The notes beneath the pieces were generated by a model. The model did no database searches, had not been told where the DNA came from, and was given only the letters and a program-made list of their open reading frames with translations. From contig NW_022204507.1 in the NCBI RefSeq assembly GCF_008831285.2, positions 3,382,517 through 3,446,516 on the forward strand: a DNA stretch of 64,000 bases, read 5' to 3'. This DNA is from Nymphaea colorata. Lineage: Eukaryota; Streptophyta; Magnoliopsida; Nymphaeales; Nymphaeaceae. The translations under genes were made by a program, and so were the position numbers. The first letter of the stretch is position 1, and each line of letters begins with the position of its first letter. Of this stretch, positions 11,030 to 21,285 are shown piece after piece.

Positions 11030-11470
11030 GAATGAGGTCTCCAAAACCCAGTTTGAGCTTTTAAAATTTGACTTGATCTTTGACAAGGGACTTCGTGGAT
11101 AGATCAGCCAGATGTAAGTATGATGGAACATAGCTTGTGACAATTGTTTCGTTTTTTACTTGCTCACGCACTAGATGGCAGTCGATCTCCCCATGCTTGG
11201 TGCTTTCATTTAAAATTGAGCTCACTGCCATTTGTAATGCTGATCTCATCACAAAGAAGCTGCACTGGTGAAGGAGGAGGCACTTGGAGGTCTTTTAGAA
11301 GACATCTTATCCATATAAGTTCTCAGCAGTAGTTGCGCAATAGTTTTATTTCGGCTGAGAAGTGAGATACTATGCTCAGTTTTTATGTTTTTCAGAAGAT
11401 TAGACATTCTCCTAATTAAACATAGTAACCAGAGATTGATTTTTTGGTGTCTTTGCAAGCTCCATAGTTG
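11030..11470 (-). pseudogene. Copia-2 RNase H remnant
   Basis: Fragments of the copia RNase H C-terminus are visible: ESTKHGEIDCHLVREQV, then SYLHLADLSTKSLVKDQ. Around 11360-11470, DTKKSISGYY and a damaged SAE motif correspond to the middle of the domain. Frames are broken between the pieces, and the block is not functional as it stands. Confidence 0.8.
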
Positions 11471-11859
11471 GCATCAAAACACACGGTAAGCTTGAAATTG
11501 TCATCTACTGGAAGAAAAATTCCTTGACCGCGTGAAGTTTGAGACAGCATAATACTTTTATAGCAGAATTGTAGTGAGTAGTCAGCTTCTGCATATGGTG
11601 GCTAGGAAAGTAAATAGCAAAAACTATTTCTGGCCTGGTTATAGTCAGATATATAAGATGCCCCACAAGTCTTTGAAACAGTGAAGTATTTTTTAAATCT
11701 TATCCACCATTGGCAGCAAGGGTTGACAAGGTTCCATGCGATCCTCAGATGGCTTGGCATTGAGAAGGCTTAATTCATCAATAATGCCACAAAAATACTT
11801 GCGCTGTGATGAAAATATTCATTTCTTCCCTTTGCTAAGCTCTAGGCGAAGGAAATATT

Positions 11860-12600
11860 TTAAGTTGCCCATCTTTCATGCACAATCTTTTGCCAAGATA
11901 CATTTGAAGTTTTCTAGGTATTCCATATCATTTCCTGCAACAATGAGAGCGTTGATGTACACCAAAATTACCATGAACACCCTTTCTCTTTGATATGCAC
12001 ACAGTGTGTAAACACACTTGGATTGCATAAAACCATAGCTCACCACTTCTGACGATAACTTCAAGAACCTGTTTTGAGGAGCATGTTTCAGCCCAGAGAT
12101 AAACTTGTTTAGCTTGCACAATTTTGTTTCTCCCTTTTCACAATAACTAGGAGGCAATGTCATGTAGATTTCTTCATTCAATATCCCATTTACAAAGAAG
12201 TTATACACATCCATTTGTTGCAGCACCCAATTTCGTTTTGCAGCTATTGCAATCAAACAACAAATAATAACAAGTTTGGCGGCAGCAGCATAGGTCTCAT
12301 GGAATCCAAGCCTTCCACTTGTGCATACCTTTTGGCCACTAATATAGCTTTGAACCTTTCTATTTCACCATTCACCTTATACTTGATCTGATAAACTCAC
12401 TTGCAGCTGATGGGTTTGACATTATTTGAAGGGGAGACTAGGGTCCAAGTATTGTTTGATTCCACCGCCATAATTTCATCTTGTATGGCTCTTTTCCAAT
12501 TTGTATGTTGCTCTGCCTGACTAAAGCATGAAGGTTTGGTTTGAGGAAAGATATTCAACAGGAAGCTTTTAAGAGCAGCTAAAAAATGGGAAAAAGACAA
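11860..12600 (-). pseudogene. Copia-2 reverse transcriptase remnant
   Basis: The N-terminal part at 12397-12600 contains QHTNWKRAIQDEIMAVESNN and TWTLVSPSNNVKPISCK. The palm at 11876-12256 contains QQMDVYNFFVNGILNEEIYM, KLCKLNKFISGLKHAPQ and the catalytic block as VYINALIVAGND, where the YVDD signature has become YINA. Both catalytic aspartates of that motif are therefore lost. Frames break between the two parts. Confidence 0.87.
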
Positions 12601-14090
12601 CTTATGACAAATGATACCTTGTGGAAGCCCTTTTCTGGGGAAGTATTTGTTGCAACCTCATCACTTGATTCTAAAACAATTTCAGGTGGTTGTTCAATGT
12701 TTGTACAATCAGTAGTCATGACATCATCTTGGCTTTCAGTCAGTCGACAAGAACAAGGGCCTTGTTCACTTGAATTTCTTCTCTCAAGTGTATGATTGTC
12801 ATCAAATGTGAGAGGAATAACTTTAAAATGTGAGACTTTGCTCCGATGCTTTGAGAATTTGAAGGGAAATTCGGTTTGATTGAAGACCATATCCCTACAA
12901 ACGATTTTTTTTTTATTTCCAAATCAAGTAGATTGTAGCGTTTTTGTTCAATAGGATACCCAATGAGCACACCTCGCTGAACCTTGTGACTAGGGATAAT
13001 GGATCAGATTCGGATCCAATATATCCTTAATCATATCTGTTTTTTTGGATATTCAAATATTCAGATCCGAATTCAAAAAAAGAAGTCATATCCAAACCCG
13101 AAATCCAATTTGACGATCTGAATCTGATTTTTATATTTATATCTGAATCCAAATTTTGAACCAGATTTTGCTAATTTTCAAAATTTAATAGCAGTATTTG
13201 TCTTTAAATGAATCTGATCCGAATTTGCATCTGAATTCGATCGGATATTTATGTATATCTAAATCTGAATTCATATACGATTGGATGCCATTTATTAAAT
13301 CTGAATCCAATCTGATTTCCTAATTGGATATTAATTTTTTCCATCTCTGATTTTTTCGGATCGGATTGGTCAGATATCCAATTCAAATTGATATATTGAC
13401 ATCCCTACATGTGACTGAATTTTCCATGTGGTTTGAGGTTGGTAGAAAAATACAAACAACCAAACGCGCATATATGCTTGTAACGTGGTTTTCTTTTAAA
13501 TAATTTTTCAAAGGGACATTCATTGTCAAGTTATTTTTTTTTGGATGGGGTCCTATTTATTAAAAATGTGGCTGTTAATGCACGTAAGTCCCAACATTTA
13601 AAGGGTAGACCTCACTGAAACTTGAGAGCATACACCACATTCAAGATGTGCTGACGCTTTCTCCCAACTATGCGGTTTTGTTGAGGCATGTAGGGGCATG
13701 AATGTTGATGTAGGATGTCTCTATCATGGAAAAAAAATTGTCATTTGAGAAGAACTCGGTTCCACTATCTATCCTATTTTTAACACATCTGTTTTGAACT
13801 GTTTCTCAGTCATGTTAATGAAATGTTTAAGCAAATCACCTACTTCACGTTTATACTTCAATAGGTAAACCCACATGGCTCTTGAAAAATCATCCATAAT
13901 AGACAAAAGGTAATGTGCTTGAGTATGTGATGCTTGGGAAACATTATTCCCAAGAGCTTTAGTAAACAGAAACTAGCAAATCAAACGGTTTAGCAAAACA
14001 TGATTCACTTAATTTGAACATCAATCTATATTGTTTAGCAACGCTACATACTTCATAGAAATGATTTGACAACTTAATGACAGAGTCATG
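12600..14090 (-). pseudogene. Copia-2 integrase remnant, interrupted by a MITE
   Basis: Pieces of the integrase core and C-terminus lie on both sides of the MITE. At about 13640-13700 PQQNRIVGRKRQH replaces the usual QQNGIVERKHQH, so the third catalytic glutamate is glycine. The second aspartate survives in DSGTEFF. The C-terminal piece after the MITE reads VQRGVLIGYPIEQKRYNLLDL, the normal capping motif. Poly-A/T runs and frameshifts break the remainder. Confidence 0.8.
12991..13407. mobile_element. hAT-like MITE nested in Copia-2
   Basis: Bounded by TAGGGAT and its inverted partner ATCCCTA, and flanked by CTTGTGAC (12983-12990) and CATGTGAC (13408-13415), a 7/8 match for an 8-bp hAT target duplication. 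The 417-base interior is made of GGATTCGGATC / GATCCGAATC-type words repeated in both orientations and has no coding capacity. Removing it restores a continuous integrase C-terminal reading, so it inserted after Copia-2. Confidence 0.88.
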
Positions 14091-14093
14091 CTT

Positions 14094-14550
14094 TCAGAGC
14101 ATTTGATTATTTGAGCAGGATGGGTGCCCAAGTCTCATATGCCAAACATCAAAATCTGATTGAGTGGGTTTCGTGAACAAGAAGTCTACAGTTGTAAGAG
14201 GTGACTTGAAAATGAATAATCCCCCTGATGAATCACCCAGCTCAGTCCATGTCATGGAGATTGGGTCCTGAACAAAGCATCCAGGAGTGGGGAAAATCAA
14301 ATGACGCTTGGTTTTCTGAATAAATCTGCTCACTGACAATACGTTGTAAGCAAACTTTGGAAGATAATACACTTTTTGAAGAAAAATGGAAGGTGATAGA
14401 ACAACTTTACCGACACATGTAGCATATACCGTTCTGTTGTCCTGAACTCTAATTGAAAATGCAACAGCTAATTTTGTGTCATCTAGCATTGATTTATGGC
14501 AGCATGACATGTGGTGACTAGCACCAATATCTATTACCCTGGTGTCTAGT
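14094..14550 (-). pseudogene. Copia-2 protease and GAG-pre-integrase remnant
   Basis: The protease signature just upstream of the long frame reads IDIGASHHMSCCH, with isoleucine in place of the serine or threonine after the catalytic aspartate. LPKFAYNVLSVSRFIQK follows and then FDVWHMRLGHPS of the pre-integrase zinc motif. The 138-residue open frame is the longest intact piece of this element. Confidence 0.85.
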
Positions 14551-14659
14551 TTGAAGAATGAATTAGCTAGAAAGTTTATTTGGGTTACTGATCGATTTTT
14601 GAGGAGTTTTTTGAATTGAATAAATTCATCTTCAGTTAGAATTGGAGGAATGTCCTTGC

Positions 14660-15599
14660 TGAATTATTTTCCATGCATGGAGGAGATTGAGGCATTGGAA
14701 TCAGTTTTCCCTCCAACAGAGGCCTTGATAATAGCCCCCTTGTCTAGCTCTATTTTCCACCTATAAAGTTTGGAGGGTAACCATTTAATTTGAAGCATCG
14801 TTCCTTTGATGTCCTGCAATCTTGCAGTAATTGCAGAAGTATTGTGGGTGCCTGTTTTGTTGGTTTTCGAATGCATTCAAATTTGCACTTGCTGAGAGAC
14901 CAACATACTCTACAGCACTAGTTTGATGGTGAGCTTCTCCTCTTGAAGGACCAGTGCATGTCTTTTGTAGAGAAGGCAAGGGTTGCATATGTAGAATTTG
15001 CCATCTCATAGCATTGAATGAATCATTCAATCTCATAAGAAATTCAATCACTCTCCCTTCTTGTTGCTTTTCAGCAACCACTTTCAAGGCATTGCAAGAG
15101 CATTCTGAAAGAACATCATAGGATAAAAGCTTATCCCAATATTGTAAAATAAAGAGCAACAGATATCTTGTCTTGATTCAAACGACTAATGGAGGACTTG
15201 AGTTGGTACTTATGAGGGGTTTGTGCTTTCAGTGAATCAGTCCTTTAAGTGTGCCCACACTTCAATAGTTGTGGTGGTGTAGATGATATTGCTTGATAAT
15301 TATTTTGAGATGGAGTTAAGAATACTTGAAAGACCATGTGATTGCAAAGCCTTCCACATCATGACCTCAGGAGCTTCAACGCTGGGTTTGGGAAGACTAC
15401 CATCAATTCTCATAGCATGACTCCAGGTTGAGTAATTTTCACTAGTTACTAATTGTGAAACCAATATAGTACCAGGGTTGTCTGAATTATGAAGGAAAAA
15501 GAGGTTTTCAATAGTGATGATGTTGTTACCATAAGAGGACTCTGCTCCACCAGCTGAAAAAGAGTTGGAAGAATTGGGAGCCTTTCCTGTTGACGTCAT
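14660..15599 (-). pseudogene. Copia-2 gag remnant
   Basis: The N-terminal block at 15300-15599 reads NLFFLHNSDNPGTILVSQ and SENYSTWSHAMR, the hallmark of plant copia gag (nucleocapsid-capsid precursor). A short deletion follows in the next conserved block. The 14785-15159 frame has FLMRLNDSFNAMRWQILHM and ends in a zinc knuckle FCNYCKIAGHQRND whose last cysteine is lost. ATG at 15599 sits immediately next to the decayed primer site. Confidence 0.88.
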
Positions 15600-15616
15600 G
15601 GCTCTGTATTATAGTA

Positions 15617-15930
15617 TGTAGAAATTATTTGAGTTAAGGAAGAATGTAACACAAGGAAGAGAACAGAGAGTTGCTCCATATTTTTCAATTGATCTTACAC
15701 ACCTATATACATAAGAAAAAGTAGTACACGGTTTTTAGTTTCAATGACATTTGGCTGGCTCATCCTATCCCATGATATTTGCCTGGCTCATCTTATCCCC
15801 TGACATTCGGTTGGCTCATCTTCTCCCATGATACTTGGCTGGTTCATCCTAACAGCTACACTAACCAACTGAAAATCTTATCGTTAAGATGTCAAAATAA
15901 GAAGATAAGAAGCGAATCTTAATTTTAACA
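15617..15930 (-). repeat. LTR shared between Copia-2 (5' side) and Copia-3 (3' side)
   Basis: Begins TGTAGAAATT and ends TTTTAACA on the plus strand. On one side it touches the decayed primer site and gag ATG of Copia-2. On the other it touches a polypurine tract (CTCCCCCTGAAAC, 15931-) followed by Copia-3 RNase H. A single LTR between two internal regions in the same orientation is what LTR-LTR recombination between neighbouring copies would leave. Confidence 0.75.
15746..15857. repeat. Four 28-bp tandem repeats inside the LTR
   Basis: Units starting GACAT or GATAT/GATAC at 15746, 15774, 15802 and 15830, each carrying a GGCTGGCTCATC core and CCCATGATA-type end. Confidence 0.85.
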
Positions 15931-17150
15931 CTCCCCCTGAAACTAAGTGTAGAGTTTCTTATGTTCAGTTTGGATAGAAGATGATTAAATGCTTCCTTGC
16001 CTAAGGCCTTAGTGAATAAGTCTGCCAGCCGATCTTTGTTGTTAATGTAACTGGTTCTCACTACACCTTGATTTATTTTTTCTCAAACCACATGACAATC
16101 TAAATCTATATGTTTGGTACGCTAATGAAAAACTGGATTGGCAGCAATATGCATGGCAGCCTGATTGTCGCAGTATAGATTTGTCGGTTGTAGATGTCTC
16201 ATGCCTAGATCCGACAATAAGAATTTCAACCAAGTCACTTCACATACCACATTTGCAAATGCCTTGTATTCTGCTTCTGCAAAGGAGTGAGATACTGTGC
16301 GCTGTTTTTTTCTTTCATGAAATTGGAGAATCACCCAGAAGAACACAATAACTAGTTATGGACCTTCGTGTTTCTTGACACACCACCCAATCATAATGAC
16401 AAAACACACTCATTTGAAGATTGGTTTGTGTGCTTTGGAGAGTACCTTCTTTGAGTCTGAGCTTTCGTTCCACTAGAAATTCCATTGGCTTGGCACCCAT
16501 TATACTTGTTTCGCTTATAATGTTGAGAGCATACGTTTGCTGTGAAACATAAATTACTGCACTTGAACAAGCAATTTCTAAACCCAAAAAATATTTAAGA
16601 GTACAGGTCTTTCACAACAAATTTCTGACATAAAAATTGCTTAAATTTTTCAATCAGCTCCTTGTTGTTGCCCATAATAATAAGGTCATCCACATAAACG
16701 GGAACAACAACAAAAAATTGGTCTTGTTTGTAAGTGAAAAATGTGTGTTTGGCATTTGATTGACTGAATCCAAACCCCACTAGTGCCAAGGGCAATTTGT
16801 GAAACCAATTTCAAGGAGACTGTTTGAGACCATAGAGAGATTTATGTAATTTACATACCAGATTCTGCCCCTTATGGTCATATCTTGGTGGAACCTTCAT
16901 ATGTACTTCTTCAAGCAAATCGCCATGAAGAAAGACATTCTTCACATCCATTTAATATAATAACCAATCATTTTCCACAGCAACTAAAAGTAAAGTTCAC
17001 ATAGTTACCATTTTTGTGGCTGGTACAAATGTCTAATTGTAGTCCAGTCCTTTCTATTGAGAATAACCTTTGGCGACGAGGCGTGCCATCTTGTGTCACT
17101 CAACAGTACCGTCTGGTCAGAACTCGATTTTGTAAACTCAGCTTAAGTAG
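15931..17150 (-). mobile_element. Copia-3: 5'-truncated Ty1-copia remnant (RT and RNase H)
   Basis: Reading leftwards on the minus strand from 17150, RT pieces include [28 protein letters not shown] and [15 protein letters not shown], and the catalytic block is VPVYVDDLIIMGNN at 16595-16795, with YVDD intact. RNase H pieces are [31 protein letters not shown] and NNKDRLADLFTKALGKEAF. Several nonsense codons and frameshifts separate them. Everything upstream of RT (gag, protease, integrase) is missing. It is related to, but clearly diverged from, Copia-2. Confidence 0.88.
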
Positions 17151-17159
17151 CCAGAGAAT

Positions 17160-17650
17160 ATTTCTATGTGATTGATTTAAACTTTTTATCAAACTTCAGT
17201 CAATTATCAGTTTCGGATTCAAATTCAGTTATGAAATTGCGTACTAAATCTGATCCATTATATACTATACAGGCATGTACAGCTCAATGTATATTAGGAA
17301 TAGCTCATGCGCCATTGGTTTCCATCAATTTCTAAGCTAAGTGCTTCATGAGGTCACCTTCATTATCCGTTTTCAATCAACAACGCGTACAGTCAAGACC
17401 CAACAAGAAATTGTTCAAGTAAATGCACACTATATACACAGACATTTCATCAAACAATTCGAGGGCTGGCTCTCTTGGTACCTGAAAATGAGATGAAAAT
17501 GTGTAGTTTTCACTCAATCCTGCTGCAGATCCAGAGAGGAATACCACAAATGAGTGAGAGAGAAGAAGGAGAAAATTTGATGATTTTCTCGAAGGTTGCC
17601 TCACTTCCAAGTTGGTGTAGGATCACCTCAACAAGTGACGACTCAGCGAC
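17160..17650. other. Non-coding spacer
   Basis: No conserved domain seen. The minus frame 17377-17610 is short and lacks family features; it could be a later exon of the reading frame at 17651-18043, but no splice pair is convincing. Confidence 0.4.
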
Positions 17651-18043
17651 TCAGACACAAAATTCGGCTGCTGCACCAAGGCTCAGTTGAAACACTGATG
17701 GTGGTGTCACCATTGTCGTGCCAGCGAATGATGCTGATAAGGTCCTTTGAAGCGAAGTTTGGAGGAACTTAAGAATATCAGATGAGTTGGTGGTTTTTGA
17801 GGGTGAGGGCATAACGAGTTCCGCTTGTTGTGAGGTGGATGAGAAAGCTATACGCTTGCAGTGGCTCTTACCTGGAAGAAGCCAGGGCAGTGGTTTGCGG
17901 AAAGAGAAGCTGTAAGGAAGAGAAGAAAGGGTAGCTGGTTGTAGAGATGGACAAACATACCTTTGGAAGACACATAAACCTTTGAAGGGGGTTGGAACGC
18001 AGCCTCCGAATGGTGTTACGGCAATAGGAAGAGATGTGAACAA
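17651..18043 (-). CDS. Unrecognised 130-residue open frame with plastid-transit-like N-terminus
   Basis: I do not recognise this protein. The first 70 residues are rich in Ser, Pro, Phe and basic residues and poor in acidic ones (PYSFSFRKPLPWLLPGKSH), like a chloroplast transit peptide. A more ordinary segment follows, SSDILKFLQTSLQRTLSASF. The frame ends at a TGA. A second minus frame (17868-18125) overlaps it, and a low-complexity CT-rich sequence surrounds it, so it may be non-coding. There is no neighbouring gene to give context. It may equally be a first exon, a fragment or chance. Confidence 0.3.
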   Translation of the reverse strand: MFTSLPIAVTPFGGCVPTPFKGLCVFQRYVCPSLQPATLSSLPYSFSFRKPLPWLLPGKSHCKRIAFSSTSQQAELVMPSPSKTTNSSDILKFLQTSLQRTLSASFAGTTMVTPPSVFQLSLGAAAEFCV

Positions 18044-18590
18044 GGATGGTAGAAGAAGAAGAAGAGTGGAGAGGCAGTGAGCAATGAAAGGAAAGGAAAA
18101 GACTCGAGCATTGAGTGGTCAGCATAGAGCGAGAGTGAAAGAAAGGAATGGAGAAAAGGTGTTTCTAGTGTTTTGATGACTAATTAATAACGAGGAAAAA
18201 AAGGAGAGCTAATAAGTGTGTTTGGAAATAAAAGAAAAGAAAAGAATTTTTTAATATAATTCTAACCTCTCTGAAAATGAAGATTGGAAGGAAAAGGAAT
18301 TCGTTCCTTTTTCCCTTTTCTTACTTCTCCTTTCCCTAACCATTTTCTTCTCTTTCATTTTCCTTCCATCTATTTATTTTCCTTTCTTTTCATCCATTCA
18401 AACAATGCCTAAGGGTTTTGAGATAGAGCATCTCGAGAAAGGAAAATCGAGTGTGCCAGCGCAAGCGTTCCATGGTGTCTATACTCAGCATTTTCGTCTC
18501 GAGTCCATTTGAGTGTCCAGTGTCCAGTGTCCAATGTTTGGGTTGACTAGGTGAAAAACGGAACATCGTGTTCTGTTTCGCAGCATTCCT
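18044..18590. other. Purine/pyrimidine-biased spacer
   Basis: GA-rich then CT-rich sequence with a tandem GTGTCCAGTGTCCA motif near 18510-18535. No gene recognised. Confidence 0.5.
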
Positions 18591-19583
18591 AGTGCTGCAC
18601 AATGAGTCGAGCCAACTTGGGCTCGACTCGAACTCCCCGGAAAGACTCAACTCATTTATAAATGAGTCGAGTTCGAGTTGCAAGAACTCGACTCGTTATT
18701 TGAAATAAACTGAATCGTACAAACCGGTTCGTGAAACCGGTTCACCGGTTTAGGGTTAAAACGAAAGAAAATCTTCTGGTCTTGAATCTCTTCATCTTTT
18801 CTTCTGGCTGGTCTCCCGCTTCACGATTTCTTGTCTTCCTTCTTACGTCGACCACGATGGCCAACGAGACGAGGTCACGAGAGATGACCAAGGTCCACAG
18901 TACCACCCTTCGCCTTCAGTCGTCCATGTTTCATTTGGAAGGGGAAGGCCGAAGGGGTGAAGCTGCAAAGCACCGAAGGGCAATCACCAAGCGTGGCAGC
19001 TGGCAGCCAGCAGCGGAGTAGCCGGCAAGGCGGCGGGCGGCAGGTGCTTCTTCTTCTTCTTGAATCATTTCTTGTTTTGAAGGGTTTTCATTTTTTTTCC
19101 CTTTTTCAGCGCTTTTGCCTCATGCTTCTTGGTCTGATTTTTGTGCTGAAGAACAGAAGAAGCATCTGGATCTCACTTGCATGGTCGGTGCCGCGTGACC
19201 TTGGTCCCAGACTCCCGGTTATGGTTTATCTTCTCCCTTGTTTTTTTTTCATTTGTTTATTGCTTTTGTTTTTGTTGTGGCTTCCAAATGAGTTCATATT
19301 GGGGTGGATGGAGGAGTTTGGCTTCTGTTTGTTGAATCTTGTGGTGTTTGTCGAATCTTGTGGTGTTTTTAATGACTGTTTTATTTTGTTATCACTGATC
19401 GTACATTTGTTGTTCTCATTTTCTTGTTTTGTTGTTTTCACATTGTGTAATGATGGAGGATTTGGCTTCTGTTCTTTTTTGTTGTTCATGAGAACACTGA
19501 ACAAGTTAAGCGAGTCGAGATCGAGCTCGACTTTGTGTAATCGAGTCGAGCTCGAGCTCGACTCGGTTCGTGTGCAGGCCAAA
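18591..19583. mobile_element. GAGCTC-rich MITE-like element with long interior (copy 2)
   Basis: Flanked by GCATTCCT (18583-18590) and GCATTCCA (19584-19591), a 7/8 target duplication of 8 bp as for hAT elements. The left end is AGTGCTGCACAATGAG, and the right end, GTGTGCAGGCC, resembles its complement only loosely. The first 130 and last 80 bases are GAGTCGAGCTCGAG-type repeats as in the element at 8595. The middle 700 bases are different, T-rich on the plus strand, and hold a 219-codon open frame (18957-19616) that runs past the element end and looks fortuitous. Confidence 0.72.
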
Positions 19584-20133
19584 GCATTCCACCCCATTCT
19601 GCAATGTGTTCAATGATAGTGTGTTGTCCTGCTCTTTGGGCAGCTGGCTTAGAGTTAGTTAGGCAAGGGGTGATGAGAAAGGAAGCTACACGAGTTTCAA
19701 AGAGAGAGAGAGAGTTAGAGGAATGAAGGTGGGAATATAAGTTTGTAGTTGGTTGTTCCATCATTTGACAGGAAGTCAAAGCTTCCATGCAATCTTGTCT
19801 ATCTGAGACATGGGGTCTGCTTTCTTCGGTGTTTCATGGTGCTGCATGCCCCACCGAGCTTCAACTTGTTCATTGGTGATTTTTTTTTACAGCACAAGAA
19901 TTTGATGCCCCAAATACTCGTAAAGGACATTGGCTGCCTATCAGCCTCATTCATCTGTTTCGTTTAAAGTTATTGATTTTGCATTAGTAAAACATATTAT
20001 GAAATGAAAATTTATTAGAACGTGCTCCCAAATTTTAAACAATTTCACATGTTTTATTTATTTCAAACATCTTACACCAGTCTCAAACGGTTAGACATTA
20101 CTTATTTATATATATATATATTTATTTATGTAG
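19584..20133. other. Spacer with (TA)n and nearby (CA)n tracts
   Basis: Contains a GA run at about 19700, a TATATA run at 20107-20120, and just beyond its end a CA run at about 20160-20178. The frame at 19749-19967 has no recognised family. Confidence 0.5.
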
Positions 20134-20324
20134 TCACACATACAGGACACCCCCGCTACGCACACACACACACACACATAATATTATAGGAACACACCCT
20201 TGCAACATACACACATATATAGATACCCTTGACCTAGTCCCATGCTTTTCAAATTTGCTATGCCTGACCCCGTTGCCCCACACCTGCACTGGTACCTGCA
20301 CACTTGTGACTTGGTGCTTGTTAC

Positions 20325-20638
20325 TTCGAAGGTTGATGTGCATGTGGCCTACCTGCACTTGCACCTACACACATGTGCCTTGGTTCGTGTTTCTTAGAAG
20401 GCTGATGTGCGTGTGCCCCACCTGAACTTCCACCTCCATCCGTGTGACTTTGTTTCTTAGGAGGCTGCTTAGAAGACTGATGAACACTTGCCCCAGCCCC
20501 ACCTGTACTTGCACCTGCATCGGTATTACTTGGTTCATGTTTCTCAAAAGTCTTCTTGGAAGGCTGATCTGCAACTTTGGTAGGACGTGGAGGTGGAGGT
20601 GTGGGTGGAGGAGGAGTTGGTTGTTGACCACTTTCCTG
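20325..20638 (-). CDS. Putative exon: proline-rich, QPSKK-repeat protein
   Basis: On the minus strand a pyrimidine stretch and CAG end at about 20639, followed by an open frame starting ESGQQPTPPPPTPPPPRP. Degenerate repeats follow, each holding a QPSKK or QSSKQPPKK core and a TDAGAS / TDGGGS / GASAGR tail (about 25-30 residues per unit, roughly four units). Such basic, Pro/Gly/Ser-rich sequence is expected to be disordered. It lies just outside the left inverted arm, so its upstream exons, if real, are in the arm. Function unknown. A second frame (20365-20799) is open over the same region, so coding status is uncertain. Confidence 0.4.
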
Positions 20639-20868
20639 CAACAGGTAATATCACATTTGAACACTTTTGGGAGCAGAAATTCTGTTAAGGAAAAAAAGAA
20701 TGAAGTTTTGCATACTTTAGGTCCATCGTATTTCATTTCTATCGTAATTGTACCTGCAGTTCTCCTTGTTCGGTCTCCATTAGAGAGAGCAATAACCAAG
20801 TCTTATTTCAAGTCAATGATTCTGCAAAACATGTGAGCAATAAGCATATCAAAATCTTGTAGGTAGTC

Positions 20869-21285
20869 CTATTGTTTGCTACAAAAATGACCTGCCTGCA
20901 CGTCGTCTTCTTGTGTTCCTATGAAACACAACATACAAAACAAGAACAAACATACACTAATCCAGCACTTGTTTCTACAAGTGGTCACAAGGCATGACAC
21001 AAGGCAGCAAAGATTGAGCACACGACAAAAAATCTTTAAGCACACTTGAAAGCCTTTCTCACACACTTTTGGCTGACCCAAAGGGCCAATATATATGCAT
21101 GACAAAAAAAACTGAAAAATAAGTGACATGACTCTTGGTGATTCCACTATAGCCATAATTGACATGACTCTTGGTGATTCCACTATGGTTATAATTGACA
21201 TATGCATTAAAAACAAAAAACTAAAAATTAAAATAGGCAAGGTGAAGGGGCACTTGTCATACGATGGAATTATTGGGGAACCCAA
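20869..21285 (-). CDS. Unrecognised open frame in left arm
   Basis: A 138-codon frame with hydrophobic, cysteine-rich composition (ILIFSFLFLMHMSI; CLVSCLVTTCRNKCW). The matching frame in the right arm (62256-62678) is open too, with a few substitutions and short indels. Sharing an open frame in two copies is weak support for coding. The sequence also contains an intron-like GT...AG pattern and a duplicated segment, so it may be a 5' untranslated or intronic region. I do not recognise a family. Confidence 0.2.
   Translation of the reverse strand: MGSPIIPSYDKCPFTLPILIFSFLFLMHMSIITIVESPRVMSIMAIVESPRVMSLIFQFFLSCIYIGPLGQPKVCEKGFQVCLKIFCRVLNLCCLVSCLVTTCRNKCWISVCLFLFCMLCFIGTQEDDVQAGHFCSKQ
21125..21198. 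repeat. Two 36-bp tandem units
   Basis: CATGACTCTTGGTGATTCCA...ATAATTGA occurs twice in a row, and the same doublet occurs at 62341-62418 in the right arm, so the tandem duplication predates the large one. Confidence 0.85.

Larger units (their letters stand above)
11012..15616 (-). mobile_element. Copia-2: degenerate Ty1-copia element with a nested MITE
   Basis: The minus-strand order is gag (15599 down to about 14660), protease, integrase, RT, RNase H, and a purine tract (CCCCTCCTT on the plus strand, 11012-11020). All domains are interrupted by stops and frameshifts and several catalytic residues are changed, so it is an old copy. A 417-bp MITE (12991-13407) interrupts the integrase C-terminal region. 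Its 5' side adjoins the LTR at 15617-15930 through a decayed primer site (GGCTCTGTATTATA in place of GGCTCTGATACCA). Confidence 0.88.

Noticed and set aside
18957-19616. 219-codon plus frame
   Set aside because: Leu/Phe-rich translation of a T-rich MITE interior. It crosses the element end and has no family features.
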